Notes under the pieces: model-generated
What the model was told of the DNA's origin: nothing
Seen by the model: only the letters and a program-made list of their open reading frames with translations
Databases searched by the model: none
Assembly (NCBI GenBank): GCA_965221725.1
Contig: OZ244909.1
Span: 3,720,001-3,784,000, forward strand
Direction: 5' to 3'
Source: HK1 sp965221725
GTDB taxonomy: Bacteria; Pseudomonadota; Gammaproteobacteria; HK1
Length of the DNA stretch: 64,000 nt
Program-made: the position numbers and the translations under genes
In this document: positions 33,304 to 40,964 of the stretch, piece after piece
How positions within the stretch are numbered: position 1 is the first letter of the stretch
Layout of the letters: every line of letters begins with the position of its first letter

Positions 33304-33985
33304 TTGAAACGCTCCGCCCTTGCCCCCCCCCCCCCCCAGCTTAAACGCCTGACAGTACTCGCCGCCGCGCTGATGGCGGCTCTGACGGCAGGGCCGGCAA
33401 TGGCGCAGCCTGTGGCCTTTGTCACAAACAACACGGCCAAAAAAGTCCAGGGGGCTGATGGCCGATTTGCTCCCCGAACGAGCTGCGTCGGAGCTGGTTA
33501 CAGGATTGGACCTTGAAGCCTTCAACTGGACCGCGGTCGTCGGCGTGGGCGCCGCCGCCCGCTGCGCCTATGACAAGGGCAGTCACAGACGTACCTTCAA
33601 CTGGGAAACCAAAGAATGGGAAGGCGAGGACACGATAGTCGGCTACCACATCGCAGATGACAAATATAACAAGGGGGAACCGATCGCCCGCGCCTGCACC
33701 TATTATGCAGAGGGCCGATTGAAGAAGGTTACGGGTGCCTGGTTCACCGTGCGACTCTGGGGCAAGGTGTGCTATCCAACCAACTACAGCAGATGCGACT
33801 CGCTGAAAGGCGGCCTCTCGAACGAATGGATCATGTACGCCAACGTGAACGGCTATGACGCCACTTTCAAGCCCGGCCCGAACTGCGGTCCGGCCGCATG
33901 GCCCACGCCGGAGCTGAAAGCGATGTTTCCGGACAAGGGCTATGCCGAATGGTGCGACTTCACGGTCGGGCCGGAAGAGAATTAG
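33304..33985 (+). pseudogene. Secreted cysteine-rich protein, frame disrupted, poly-C in its leader
   Basis: Two reading frames together make one exported protein. The first begins at TTG, has 15 consecutive Cs coding for prolines, then a signal peptide LKRLTVLAAALMAALTAGPA ending AMA-QP. After about residue 50 it runs out of frame; the second frame (open from 33419) continues to the stop with TRPKKSRG, FNWTAVVGVGAAARCAYDKG, RLKKVTGAWFTVRLWG and six cysteines. One extra base near the A6 (33436) or G5 (33448) run would explain the break. No family recognised. It could be a pseudogene, a phase-variable gene or a sequencing error. Confidence 0.6.
33323..33337 (+). repeat. Homopolymer of 15 cytosines
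   Basis: A C15 run lies between a TTG start codon and the hydrophobic signal-peptide core. Slippage would switch the frame of the leader. Runs of this length are typical of contingency loci but also of assembly error. Confidence 0.8.
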
Positions 33986-34060
33986 TCGGGGAGCAGAGGG
34001 TTCGGACCCTCCGGAACCCGTCAACGCCGATGAGACACCGAGGCTCACGGACGCTGGCGG

Positions 34061-34375
34061 TCATGTGATTGCGTCGAGCATGAGTCGGACGCCGGCAAGT
34101 ACGACGGCCGCGGCGGCGAACGCGAAACCGATGCCCCATTTCACGAGGCGAGTTTCGACCGCGGCAACCTCGGCTTTCACCGCCGCCACATCAGCTTTTA
34201 TCGCGGCAACATCAGCTTTCGTGGCGAGTGCGTCATGATTGGTGCCCGAGGCGGCGCGAACCTGCGCGGCGATGGCCTCCGTCTGGTCCGATTCAATGCC
34301 GGCGGCTTCGAGGCCGCGCGCGGCGGAGGGGGTGTCGAAGGCACCGGCGGACACCGCGATGTCTCCTGTGGTCAC
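34061..34375 (-). CDS. DUF1640-like coiled-coil membrane protein
   Basis: A 104-residue protein. FDTPSAARGLEAAGIESDQT is the usual N-terminal block, followed by a coiled coil made of seven-residue repeats KADVAAI-KADVAAV-KAEVAAV, and one C-terminal membrane helix WGIGFAFAAAAVVLAGVRLML. Members are anchored in the membrane and oligomerise; function is unknown. The heptads are coded by three 21-bp tandem units. It is on the opposite strand to its neighbours in the remnant element. Confidence 0.75.
   Translation of the reverse strand: MTTGDIAVSAGAFDTPSAARGLEAAGIESDQTEAIAAQVRAASGTNHDALATKADVAAIKADVAAVKAEVAAVETRLVKWGIGFAFAAAAVVLAGVRLMLDAIT
34158..34220 (-). repeat. 21-bp tandem repeat (3 units) coding for coiled-coil heptads
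   Basis: Three 21-bp units such as ATCGCGGCAACATCAGCTTT encode seven-residue heptads, so copy number sets coiled-coil length. Confidence 0.75.
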
Positions 34376-34428
34376 TCAGCCCCGAGCCTTGTGATAGCCC
34401 CGGTTCCCGCCGTGACGGCAGCGGTGAT

Positions 34429-34729
34429 GGACACGATCAGCGTTACGGTCTGAACCCCCAGCGTTGCAGTCCGAACCCCTGTCGAGACGCGGTTCCCTGG
34501 TGGAAGGCCGGGCCCCGCATCGCATTCCCCGCAGAACGGTTCCGAGCCGGGCCCGATATCCGCGGGTGAGTGTACGCACCCGCAACGGGTCGGTATAGTT
34601 TCCCCGGTTCCTCGCGGCTCTTCCCGAATTCATGCCGCAGAGGCGGCTGCAAGGGCGGGCCGCGCCCCTCGGATCCCGTCATTCAGTGCATGAATCAACG
34701 AATTACGGGAGCCGACCCACGGATTCGTA
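34429..34729. repeat. att-adjacent long direct repeat, copy B
   Basis: Diverged copy of the sequence before attR. The hairpin position is kept but with different bases: GCGGGTG / CACCCGC at 34562-34583, followed by the same CGGGTCGGTA. Compensatory change in both arms suggests the structure matters. The interval has no gene. Confidence 0.7.
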
Positions 34730-34779
34730 CTCGGCAGGTCGGCAGTTCGTCGGCAGTTCGAGTCTGCCCGCCGGCACCA
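34730..34779 (+). repeat. Degenerate tRNA-Thr 3' end (old att site)
   Basis: CTCGGCAGGTCGGCAGTTCG, a short internal duplication of TCGGCAGTTCG, then AGTCTGCCCGCCGGCACCA. It matches the tRNA-Thr end with scattered changes that largely keep T-stem pairing. It lies 29 bp before the dnaX start codon, so integration has replaced the native dnaX leader. Confidence 0.75.
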
Positions 34780-34808
34780 TCAGCGCCATCAACGGAGCCG
34801 TCATCGCC

Positions 34809-36506
34809 GTGAGCTATCAGGTGCTTGCCCGCAAGTGGCGCCCCCGCAATTTCGAGCAGCTCGTCGGGCAGGTCCACGTCGCGCGCGCCCTCGTCAATGC
34901 GCTGGACGCGGACCGGATCCATCACGCATTTCTCTTCTCCGGCACCCGCGGGGTCGGCAAGACGACGCTCGCCCGGATTCTCGCCAAGTGCATCAACTGC
35001 GAGACCGGCGTCACCTCGAAGCCGTGCGGCGTGTGCAGTGCGTGCGTCGAAATTGACGAAGGTCGGTTCGTCGATCTGCTGGAGGTGGACGCGGCGTCAC
35101 GCTCGAAGGTGGACGAGACGCGCGACCTCATGGACAACGTCCAGTTCTCGCCGGCCCGCGGTCGCTACAAGGTGTATCTCATCGACGAGGTGCACATGTT
35201 CTCGGAGAAAAGCTTCAACGCGCTGCTGAAGACACTGGAGGAGCCACCGCCTCACGTGAAGTTCCTGCTGGCGACGACGGACCCGCAGAAGCTTCCGATC
35301 ACGGTGCTCTCGCGGTGCCTGAAGTTCGATCTCAAGCGGTTGCCGCCCGACGACATCGCGGCCCACCTGGAGCGGGTGCTCGCCGAGGAGTCCATCGGCT
35401 TCGAGAAGGCGGCTCTGGGGCTCGTGGCGCGGGCGGCGGACGGCAGCATGCGCGATGCGCTGAGCCTGCTCGACCAAGCGGTGGCCTACGGCGCGGGGGC
35501 GGTGACGGAGGAGGAAACGCGGGCGATGCTCGGCACCGTCGATCGAAGCCGGGTGGTCGAACTTCTGGAAGCAGTCGCGGCGCACGATGCGGCCGGCGCC
35601 ATGGACGTGGTGGCCGCGATCGCGGGCGATGCCGCGGACTGCTCGGACGTGCTCGGCGAGATGGTGAACATCCTGCACCGGGTTGCGGTGGCGCAGGCCG
35701 TTCCCGGCGCGACCGACCCCGACCCCGATCTCGCCGAGGCCTGCGCGCGGCTCGCCGCGCGGCTCTCGCCCGAGGATGTGCAGCTCCACTACGAGATCGG
35801 ACTGCGAGGACGGCGGGACCTTGCGCTGGTTCCGGATCCGCGGCTCGGGCTTGAAATGACCGTGCTCAGAATGCTCGCATTCGCTCCCGACACGGCGGGC
35901 GCCCTGCCTGTCCCCACTTCGCGCCCGAGCGGCGTCGGCATGGCGCGCGCGCCTGGGGCCGCCGCCGGCGACGGAGCCGCGCCAGCGACGACGTCCGCGG
36001 GCGCCAGCGAGGCCGCACCGCCGGGGCAGGAACTTGCAGCCGGCGAACAGACCGCACCACCGTTGCAGAACCCCGCGCCCGAGCGGATCGACCCGGCCAC
36101 GCTCACCGCGCCGGGCTGGCGCGACCTCGTGGAAGGGCTGGGGCTGTCGGGGCTCGAGGGCGAGTTGGCGCTCAATTCGATCCTGGTCGAGTCGGACGCC
36201 CACCGCCTGAAGCTCGAACTCGATCCCGCTCACGCGGCGCTCGATACGTCCGGGGCGCGCGAGCGGTTGCGCCGGGCGCTGGCGGCCCGGCTCGGCGATT
36301 CGATCGGGCTCGATGTGGTGCTGAACCGGCCGAGCCGTGAGACGCCGGCCGCGGGGCGGGCGCGGGACGAGGCGATCCGTCGTCAGGATGCGATTCGCGC
36401 CATCGAGGACGACCCGCAGGTCCGGAGCCTGTGCGAGACGTTCGGCACGAGCGTCGATCACACGCTCGTGGAGCCCATCGACAGACCCGGAGACAGCAAG
36501 CGATGA
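34809..36506 (+). CDS. dnaX: DNA polymerase III subunits gamma and tau
   Basis: A 565-residue clamp-loader ATPase. SYQVLARKWRPRNFEQLVGQ opens it; Walker A is GTRGVGKTTLARILAK; four cysteines of the zinc module lie in CINCETG-KPCGVCSAC; Walker B region is VYLIDEVHMFS; sensor 1 and SRC arginine finger are in ATTDPQKL-VLSRCLKF. The Ala/Pro-rich linker (residues 375-435) leads to the tau-specific C-terminus that binds polymerase alpha. No A-rich slippery site is visible for making gamma by frameshift. GTG start matches the conserved N-terminus. The stop overlaps ybaB. Confidence 0.97.
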   Translation: MSYQVLARKWRPRNFEQLVGQVHVARALVNALDADRIHHAFLFSGTRGVGKTTLARILAKCINCETGVTSKPCGVCSACVEIDEGRFVDLLEVDAASRSKVDETRDLMDNVQFSPARGRYKVYLIDEVHMFSEKSFNALLKTLEEPPPHVKFLLATTDPQKLPITVLSRCLKFDLKRLPPDDIAAHLERVLAEESIGFEKAALGLVARAADGSMRDALSLLDQAVAYGAGAVTEEETRAMLGTVDRSRVVELLEAVAAHDAAGAMDVVAAIAGDAADCSDVLGEMVNILHRVAVAQAVPGATDPDPDLAEACARLAARLSPEDVQLHYEIGLRGRRDLALVPDPRLGLEMTVLRMLAFAPDTAGALPVPTSRPSGVGMARAPGAAAGDGAAPATTSAGASEAAPPGQELAAGEQTAPPLQNPAPERIDPATLTAPGWRDLVEGLGLSGLEGELALNSILVESDAHRLKLELDPAHAALDTSGARERLRRALAARLGDSIGLDVVLNRPSRETPAAGRARDEAIRRQDAIRAIEDDPQVRSLCETFGTSVDHTLVEPIDRPGDSKR

Positions 36507-36826
36507 AAGGTGGATTCGGCCAACTGATGAAGCAGGCCCAGAAGCTTCAGGAGGATTTCCAGCAGGCGCAGAGCGAACTCGCGTCCATGGAGGTCGTGGG
36601 TGAGGCGGGGGGCGGCATGATCACCATCACCATGACCGGCCGGCACGACGTGCGCGCGGTGCGCATCGATCCGGCACTGATGGGGGAGGATCGGGAGATG
36701 CTGGAGGATCTGATCGCGGCCGCACTGAACGACGCGGTCCACAAGGTCGAGGCGCGCACGAAGGATCGGTTCTCGGGGCTGAGTTCCGGGCTCAACCTGC
36801 CACCCGGGCTCAAGCTGCCTTTCTAG
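36503..36826 (+). CDS. ybaB: YbaB/EbfC nucleoid-associated protein
   Basis: A 107-residue DNA-binding protein. FGQLMKQAQKLQEDFQQAQSEL gives the first helix and GEAGGGMITITMTGRHDVRA the central sheet, both family hallmarks. It binds DNA non-specifically as a dimer. ATGA overlap with dnaX and the dnaX-ybaB-recR order are conserved in many bacteria. Confidence 0.96.
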   Translation: MKGGFGQLMKQAQKLQEDFQQAQSELASMEVVGEAGGGMITITMTGRHDVRAVRIDPALMGEDREMLEDLIAAALNDAVHKVEARTKDRFSGLSSGLNLPPGLKLPF

Positions 36827-36827
36827 A

Positions 36828-36870
36828 TCGGAAATTTCACCGCAGCCGTGAAATCGGTGAAGTTTCCGGA
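36828..36870. repeat. Minimal MITE-like palindrome after ybaB
   Basis: TCGGAAATTTCAC and GTGAAGTTTCCGGA face each other across 16 bp, the same termini as the larger elements but with almost no interior. A single further terminus, GGCATTTCTCACC, lies at 36885. As RNA it would form a stem-loop that might act as a processing or termination structure between ybaB and recR. Confidence 0.6.
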
Positions 36871-37009
36871 CTGGCCGGCATTTCTCACCCCGGGTTCGAG
36901 TCTTGCTTTGACATTCTGCTTGATGTCTCCAACCTGCATGTACGGGTTTTCCTGAGAGTTCGGAAGTCGCAGTGAGACATTACCGAGGTTCGCGAGCGAG
37001 GCCCCGGAG

Positions 37010-37609
37010 ATGGCGCTGAGTCCTCTCGTCGGCCGTCTCGTCGACGCCCTGCGGTGCCTGCCCGGGGTCGGGCCCAAGTCCGCGCAGCGCATGGCGTTTC
37101 ATCTCCTCGAACGCAACCGGGAGGGGGCGCTGGATCTCGCGGGGGTGATCGCCGAGGCGGTGGAATCGGTCGGGAGGTGCGAGTCGTGCCGGACGCTCAG
37201 CGAGAATGCGCTGTGCCCGGTGTGCGCATCGCCGCGGCGCGACTCCCGGACCCTGTGCGTGGTGGAGACGCCGGCCGACATGGCCGCCCTTGATGCCTCC
37301 GCCGGATACGAGGGGGTATTCTTCGTGCTGATGGGGCATCTGTCGCCACTCGACGGAATCGGCCCCGCCGAGCTCGGGCTCGATCAGTTCGAGCGGCGGC
37401 TCGACCGCGGCGGGATCGACGAGGTCATTCTCGCCACTTCCTCGACCGTCGAGGGCGAGGCCACCGCGCACTATCTCGCGGAGATCGTCCGTGAACGCGG
37501 CATCCGGGCGACCCGGATCGCGCAGGGGGTTCCGATGGGTGGAGAGCTGGAGTTCGTCGACGGCGGCACCCTGGCCCGGGCGCTGGTGGGGCGCCGCGAC
37601 GCGCGCTGA
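37010..37609 (+). CDS. recR: Recombination mediator RecR
   Basis: A 199-residue ring-forming protein that loads RecA with RecF/RecO. Helix-hairpin-helix CLPGVGPKSAQRMAFHLLE, C4 zinc finger CESCRTLSENALCPVC and Toprim region LCVVETPADMAALD are complete; GVPMGGELEFVDGGTLARAL closes it. It lies 183 bp after ybaB and 2 bp before orn. Confidence 0.97.
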   Translation: MALSPLVGRLVDALRCLPGVGPKSAQRMAFHLLERNREGALDLAGVIAEAVESVGRCESCRTLSENALCPVCASPRRDSRTLCVVETPADMAALDASAGYEGVFFVLMGHLSPLDGIGPAELGLDQFERRLDRGGIDEVILATSSTVEGEATAHYLAEIVRERGIRATRIAQGVPMGGELEFVDGGTLARALVGRRDAR

Positions 37610-37611
37610 CC

Positions 37612-38160
37612 ATGGCTGTGAACCCCTCCAATCTCATCTGGATCGATCTCGAAATGACCGGTCTCGATCCCGATACCGAGAAGATCATCGAGATCGCCAC
37701 CGTCGTCACCGATACATCGCTGCGGGTGCTGGCGGACGGGCCGGAGATCGTGATCCATCAAAGCGCCGAGATCCTCGCGGCGATGGACGAGTGGAACACC
37801 GAACAGCACGGCGGATCGGGGCTCACCGAGCGGGTGCTGGCGAGCACCTGCGCGGAGGCGGAGGCGGAGGCGCGCACGCTGGCGTTCCTCGAACGCTGGG
37901 TGCCGGCGGGGACCTCGCCGATGTGCGGGAACAGCATCTGCCTCGACCGCCGCTTCCTGCATCGCTACATGCCGCGCCTGGAGCGCTTCTTCCACTACCG
38001 CAATCTCGATGTGAGCACGCTGAAGGAGCTGTGCCTGCGCTGGGCCCCGGAGAAGGCGGCGAAGCTCGTCAAGCGGGCCGAGCACCGGGCGCTGGAGGAC
38101 GTCCGCGGCTCCATCGCCGAACTCCGCTTCTACCGCGACGCGTTGCTGCGGCTCGACTGA
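37612..38160 (+). CDS. orn: Oligoribonuclease
   Basis: A 182-residue DEDDh exonuclease that degrades 2-5 nt RNAs and pGpG. Exo I is IWIDLEMTGLDPDTEKIIEI; Exo II includes CGNSICLDRRFLHRYMPRLE; Exo III is HRALEDVRGSIAELRFYR. Complete. Orn is restricted mostly to Beta- and Gammaproteobacteria and Actinobacteria, which supports the taxonomic guess. It probably shares transcripts with recR. Confidence 0.97.
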   Translation: MAVNPSNLIWIDLEMTGLDPDTEKIIEIATVVTDTSLRVLADGPEIVIHQSAEILAAMDEWNTEQHGGSGLTERVLASTCAEAEAEARTLAFLERWVPAGTSPMCGNSICLDRRFLHRYMPRLERFFHYRNLDVSTLKELCLRWAPEKAAKLVKRAEHRALEDVRGSIAELRFYRDALLRLD

Positions 38161-38241
38161 GCGCGGCGGCCGCCGTCGCATCGGCTGCCATTGACCGCAA
38201 TCGCATGGCCGCGCCGATCGCACCAACCGCGCCCATTCCAC

Positions 38242-38421
38242 GGTGAACTGTACGATGTTCCCGGTCGCCCCCTCCCGGACCCAGGCTTGCATGACGTACC
38301 GTCCGACGTTCCCGACCGGTCCCCACCACCCCCGCGCCCGCATGGCGAATCGCCCGATGTTCCCGGCCCCGCCGCCCGGGTTCGAGATCCCATGGTGAGC
38401 CGCCCGACCCTCCCGACCGCG
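38242..38421 (+). repeat. 51-bp tandem repeat overlapping the nnr start codon
   Basis: Units of 51, 51 and 50 bp, plus a partial fourth, share CGATGTTCCCGG-like cores and each ends in CAT. The ATG chosen for nnr is formed across the last unit boundary, and the partial fourth unit codes for the first residues of Nnr. Earlier boundaries also make ATGs, so repeat change could alter the start. Confidence 0.75.
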
Positions 38422-40110
38422 TTGTACCGCGCCCGCGACGTGCGCGAGTTCGACCGCCTGGCGATCGAGGAGGCCGGGATGCCCGGCATCGATCTGATGG
38501 AGCGCGCGGGCGCCGAAGCCTTCCGGGTGCTGCGCGAACGGTGGCCGGCCGCGCGCCGGGTGTCGGTGGTCGCGGGCCCGGGGAACAACGGCGGCGACGG
38601 CTTCGTGGTGGCACGGCTCGCCGCGAACGAAGGGCTCTCCGTCGCGGTCGATCTCGTCGGCGATGCGGCCCGGCTCGCGGGTGATGCCGGCACGGCGTAC
38701 CGGCGCATGCTCGATGGCGGGTCGGGCGCGTTGACGGTGCACCGAGCCACCCGGGACGCCCCCGATGGCGGGTCGGACGCGGTGACGGTGCGCCGACCGA
38801 CCCGGGGCAGCCCGGATGGTGGGTCGGGTGAGGCAACCGTCCACCGACCGGCCCCGGACGCGCTCGATGCCGGATCGGAGGCGGTGATGGCGCACCGACC
38901 GGCCCGGAGCCCGGTCGATACCGGGTCGGGCGAGGCGGTGGTCCGCCACGGAGCCGCCGGCTCGGTGGGCGACGCCGACGTGATCGTCGACGCCCTGTTC
39001 GGTACCGGTCTGGCGCGCGAAGTGTCCGGGGCGGCCGCGGAGGCGGTGCGCGCGATGAACGATTCCGCCGCGCCGGTGCTGGCGCTGGACGTTCCTTCGG
39101 GGATCCACGCCGACACCGGCCGGGGGCTCGGCGGCGCGGTCCGGGCCGCGGTCACCGTGTGTTTCATCGCTTTGAAGCAGGGGTTGTTCACCCGTGAGGG
39201 CCGCGAATGCGCGGGCGGGATCGAGTACCGCGACCTCGGAGTGCCGCCATGGGTGCTCGAACGGGTGCCGGCGTCCGCGAGACGGATGGCGTACGAGGAC
39301 TGGGCCGGGAGGCTCGGCCCGCGTCGCGGCGATGCGCACAAGGGCCGGTTCGGCCACGTGCTCGTGGTGGGCGGCGACCACGGGTTCGCGGGTGCGGCGC
39401 GGCTTGCCGGCGAGGCCGCCGCCCGCACCGGGGCGGGACTGGTGAGCATCGCCACCCGCCCCGGGCATGTGGGCCCGATGGTGGCGTCGCGGCCCGAAGT
39501 GATGGTGCACGGCATCGAGTCGCCCGACGCGCTCGATCCGCTGCTCGACCGCGCGACGGTGGTCGCGGTCGGTCCGGGGCTCGGCCGGGGCGGGTGGGGC
39601 GCATCGTTGCTCGAGCGGGTCGTCGCTGCCGATCGCGCACTGGTCGTCGATGCCGACGCCATCAACCTGCTGGCGGAAGGGGCGGCGCCGTGGCCGGGCG
39701 CGAAGACGCGCACCGTCGCCTACACCCCGCATCCGGGAGAGGCGGGCCGGGTCCTCGGCGAGCCCGCACGCGCGCTGGAATCGGACCGGTTCTCGGCCGC
39801 GCGGGCGCTTGCCGAGGCGCACCCCGGCACCTGGCTGCTCAAGGGGGCCGGCACTATCGTCACCGCCGCGGGTGCCGTTCCGCGCGTATGCGAGGGGGGC
39901 AACCCGGGCATGGCGAGCGGCGGCATGGGAGACGTGCTGACCGGAGTTGTCGCCGCCCTCCTGGCCCAGGGTCTCGACGGATTCGATGCGGCTTCGGCGG
40001 GTGCCTGCCTGCATGCGGCAGCGGGGGATGCGGCGGCCCGGGGCGGCGTTCGCGGCCTGCTCGCGAGCGACGTGATCGCCGCTCTGCGCCCGCTCGTGGA
40101 TCGGCTGTAG
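38392..40110 (+). CDS. nnr: Bifunctional NAD(P)H-hydrate epimerase / ADP-dependent hydrate dehydratase
   Basis: A 572-residue fusion repairing hydrated NAD(P)H. The YjeF_N epimerase has REFDRLAIEEAGMPGIDLME, GPGNNGGDGFVVAR and VIVDALFGTGLAREVSG. The C-terminal dehydratase (ribokinase-like) has GRFGHVLVVGGDHGFAGAAR, HPGEAGRVLG, LKGAGTIV and NPGMASGGMGDVLTGVVAAL. Between the GNNGGDG loop and VIVDALF an 85-residue stretch of five 17-residue repeats replaces the usual short variable loop, making the protein longer than the usual 490-510 residues. ATG before VSRPTLPTALY is the first before the conserved domain. Confidence 0.95.
   Translation: MVSRPTLPTALYRARDVREFDRLAIEEAGMPGIDLMERAGAEAFRVLRERWPAARRVSVVAGPGNNGGDGFVVARLAANEGLSVAVDLVGDAARLAGDAGTAYRRMLDGGSGALTVHRATRDAPDGGSDAVTVRRPTRGSPDGGSGEATVHRPAPDALDAGSEAVMAHRPARSPVDTGSGEAVVRHGAAGSVGDADVIVDALFGTGLAREVSGAAAEAVRAMNDSAAPVLALDVPSGIHADTGRGLGGAVRAAVTVCFIALKQGLFTREGRECAGGIEYRDLGVPPWVLERVPASARRMAYEDWAGRLGPRRGDAHKGRFGHVLVVGGDHGFAGAARLAGEAAARTGAGLVSIATRPGHVGPMVASRPEVMVHGIESPDALDPLLDRATVVAVGPGLGRGGWGASLLERVVAADRALVVDADAINLLAEGAAPWPGAKTRTVAYTPHPGEAGRVLGEPARALESDRFSAARALAEAHPGTWLLKGAGTIVTAAGAVPRVCEGGNPGMASGGMGDVLTGVVAALLAQGLDGFDAASAGACLHAAAGDAAARGGVRGLLASDVIAALRPLVDRL
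38712..38966 (+). repeat. In-frame 51-bp tandem repeat, 5 units, inside nnr
   Basis: Five 51-bp units encode variants of DGGSDAVTVRRPTRGSP, for example DGGSGEATVHRPAPDAL and DAGSEAVMAHRPARSPV. Boundaries fall every 51 bp without gaps. The units sit in a surface loop of the epimerase domain, predicted from where family members vary. Confidence 0.9.
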
Positions 40111-40256
40111 ATGTCCGTCCGACACCACTGCGCCGGTTGCGACCCGCGTCGGCTGCGAAACGAGGTCTCCCCCGTCGGACACGGCCGATTCCCCGCGTTG
40201 ATCCCGATCGTGCGCCGCGGGCGGCCGGGACGGGGCGCGGGTGGAGTCCGGAACCG

Positions 40257-40940
40257 ATGAGTACGGAAGCGGCGCCGACCACCGACGACGACATCGTCCT
40301 GGCCGACGAGGCGGCGACGGAGTCGGCGGGTCGGGCGTTCGGCCGGGGACTCGGCCACGCGCTCGGCCGAGGGCTCGGCCAGAGGCTCGAAGCGGAGTTC
40401 GGCGCGGCGATCGAAGCGGCGCCAACCCGCGCACTCTCCCGCCTCCCGACGGCCCCGCGTCCGCATCCGCATCCGAACATCGGCGAACGTCATGGGTCGG
40501 GGGGGCCGCAACCGTCGGCCGGCGCCCTCATCGTGGGGCTCGCGGGCGGTCTCGGCGCGGGGAAGACCACACTGGCGCGCGCCGCGCTCCGCGCGCTGGG
40601 GGTGACGGGTACGGTGCGCAGCCCCACTTACACCATCGCCGAACCCTACGACACGCGCATCGGCCGCATCTGGCACCTCGACCTCTACCGCATCGCGGAC
40701 CCCGACGAGCTGGAGTTCATCGCCATCCGCGATCTGGTCTCGGACTCCGCGGTGTGTCTGGTCGAATGGCCCGAGCGCGGGCGGGGGGGGATGCCGGAGC
40801 CGGACTGCCTGGTGACGCTTGCGGTGGACGGGGCCGGGTCTGCAAGGCGGCTCCGGATCGCGCCGCGCACTCCCCGGGGCGATGGACTGGCCTCGCGCGT
40901 GCTCACGTGCATGCAGCCCGATTCTCGGGAGCCCGGCTGA
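40257..40940 (+). CDS. tsaE: tRNA t6A synthesis ATPase TsaE, with an inserted repeat region
   Basis: A 227-residue TsaE (usual length about 150). Walker A GGLGAGKTTLARAALRA, then VRSPTYTIAEPYD, HLDLYRIADPDELEF and CLVEWPERG are complete, so the ATPase should work with TsaB/TsaD in making t6A37 of ANN-decoding tRNAs. The excess lies between the N-terminal strand (DDDIVLADEAATESAGRAF) and Walker A, and includes 12-bp repeats coding for GRGL-GHAL-GRGL-GQRL. Gene order nnr-tsaE-amiC is gammaproteobacterial. Confidence 0.93.
   Translation: MSTEAAPTTDDDIVLADEAATESAGRAFGRGLGHALGRGLGQRLEAEFGAAIEAAPTRALSRLPTAPRPHPHPNIGERHGSGGPQPSAGALIVGLAGGLGAGKTTLARAALRALGVTGTVRSPTYTIAEPYDTRIGRIWHLDLYRIADPDELEFIAIRDLVSDSAVCLVEWPERGRGGMPEPDCLVTLAVDGAGSARRLRIAPRTPRGDGLASRVLTCMQPDSREPG
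40341..40388 (+). repeat. 12-bp tandem repeat (4 units) in tsaE
   Basis: Units GGCCGGGGACTC, GGCCACGCGCTC, GGCCGAGGGCTC and GGCCAGAGGCTC encode a four-residue period. A weaker fifth unit precedes them. Confidence 0.75.
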
Positions 40941-40964
40941 GCCGGTGGCGCGGCGGCTCGCTCT

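Larger units (their letters stand above)
33196..34779. mobile_element. Remnant of a second element accreted at tRNA-Thr
   Basis: A 1.58-kb segment between attR and a degenerate tRNA-Thr end. Just inside its left border, TGACTTTAATTTTTACCGAT echoes the AT-rich sequence just inside attL of the main island. It keeps no integrase. Its cargo is a frame-disrupted secreted protein and a DUF1640-like membrane protein, and its right end repeats the right end of the main island. This is the pattern left by tandem integration followed by deletion. Confidence 0.6.

Noticed and set aside
33323..33337. C15 run as pure sequencing artefact
   Set aside because: It cannot be dismissed, but it is kept as a finding because it lies exactly between a start codon and a signal peptide in an accessory secreted gene, where contingency tracts occur.
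34730..34779. Intact tRNA overlapping the dnaX leader
   Set aside because: Anticodon and D arms cannot be formed and there is an internal duplication in the T arm region; best read as a decayed att site.
34809..36506. Programmed frameshift in dnaX producing gamma
   Set aside because: No A-AAA-AAG type slippery heptamer is visible in the linker region; the gene appears to code only for tau.
38242..38966. CRISPR array suggested by regularly spaced repeats
   Set aside because: Units are contiguous and degenerate with no unique spacers, the second array is in frame inside nnr, and there are no cas genes.
37471..40434. Long minus-strand open frame (about 987 codons) opposite orn, nnr and tsaE
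   Set aside because: It covers three convincing genes on the other strand and reads as Arg/His/Gly-rich low-complexity sequence.
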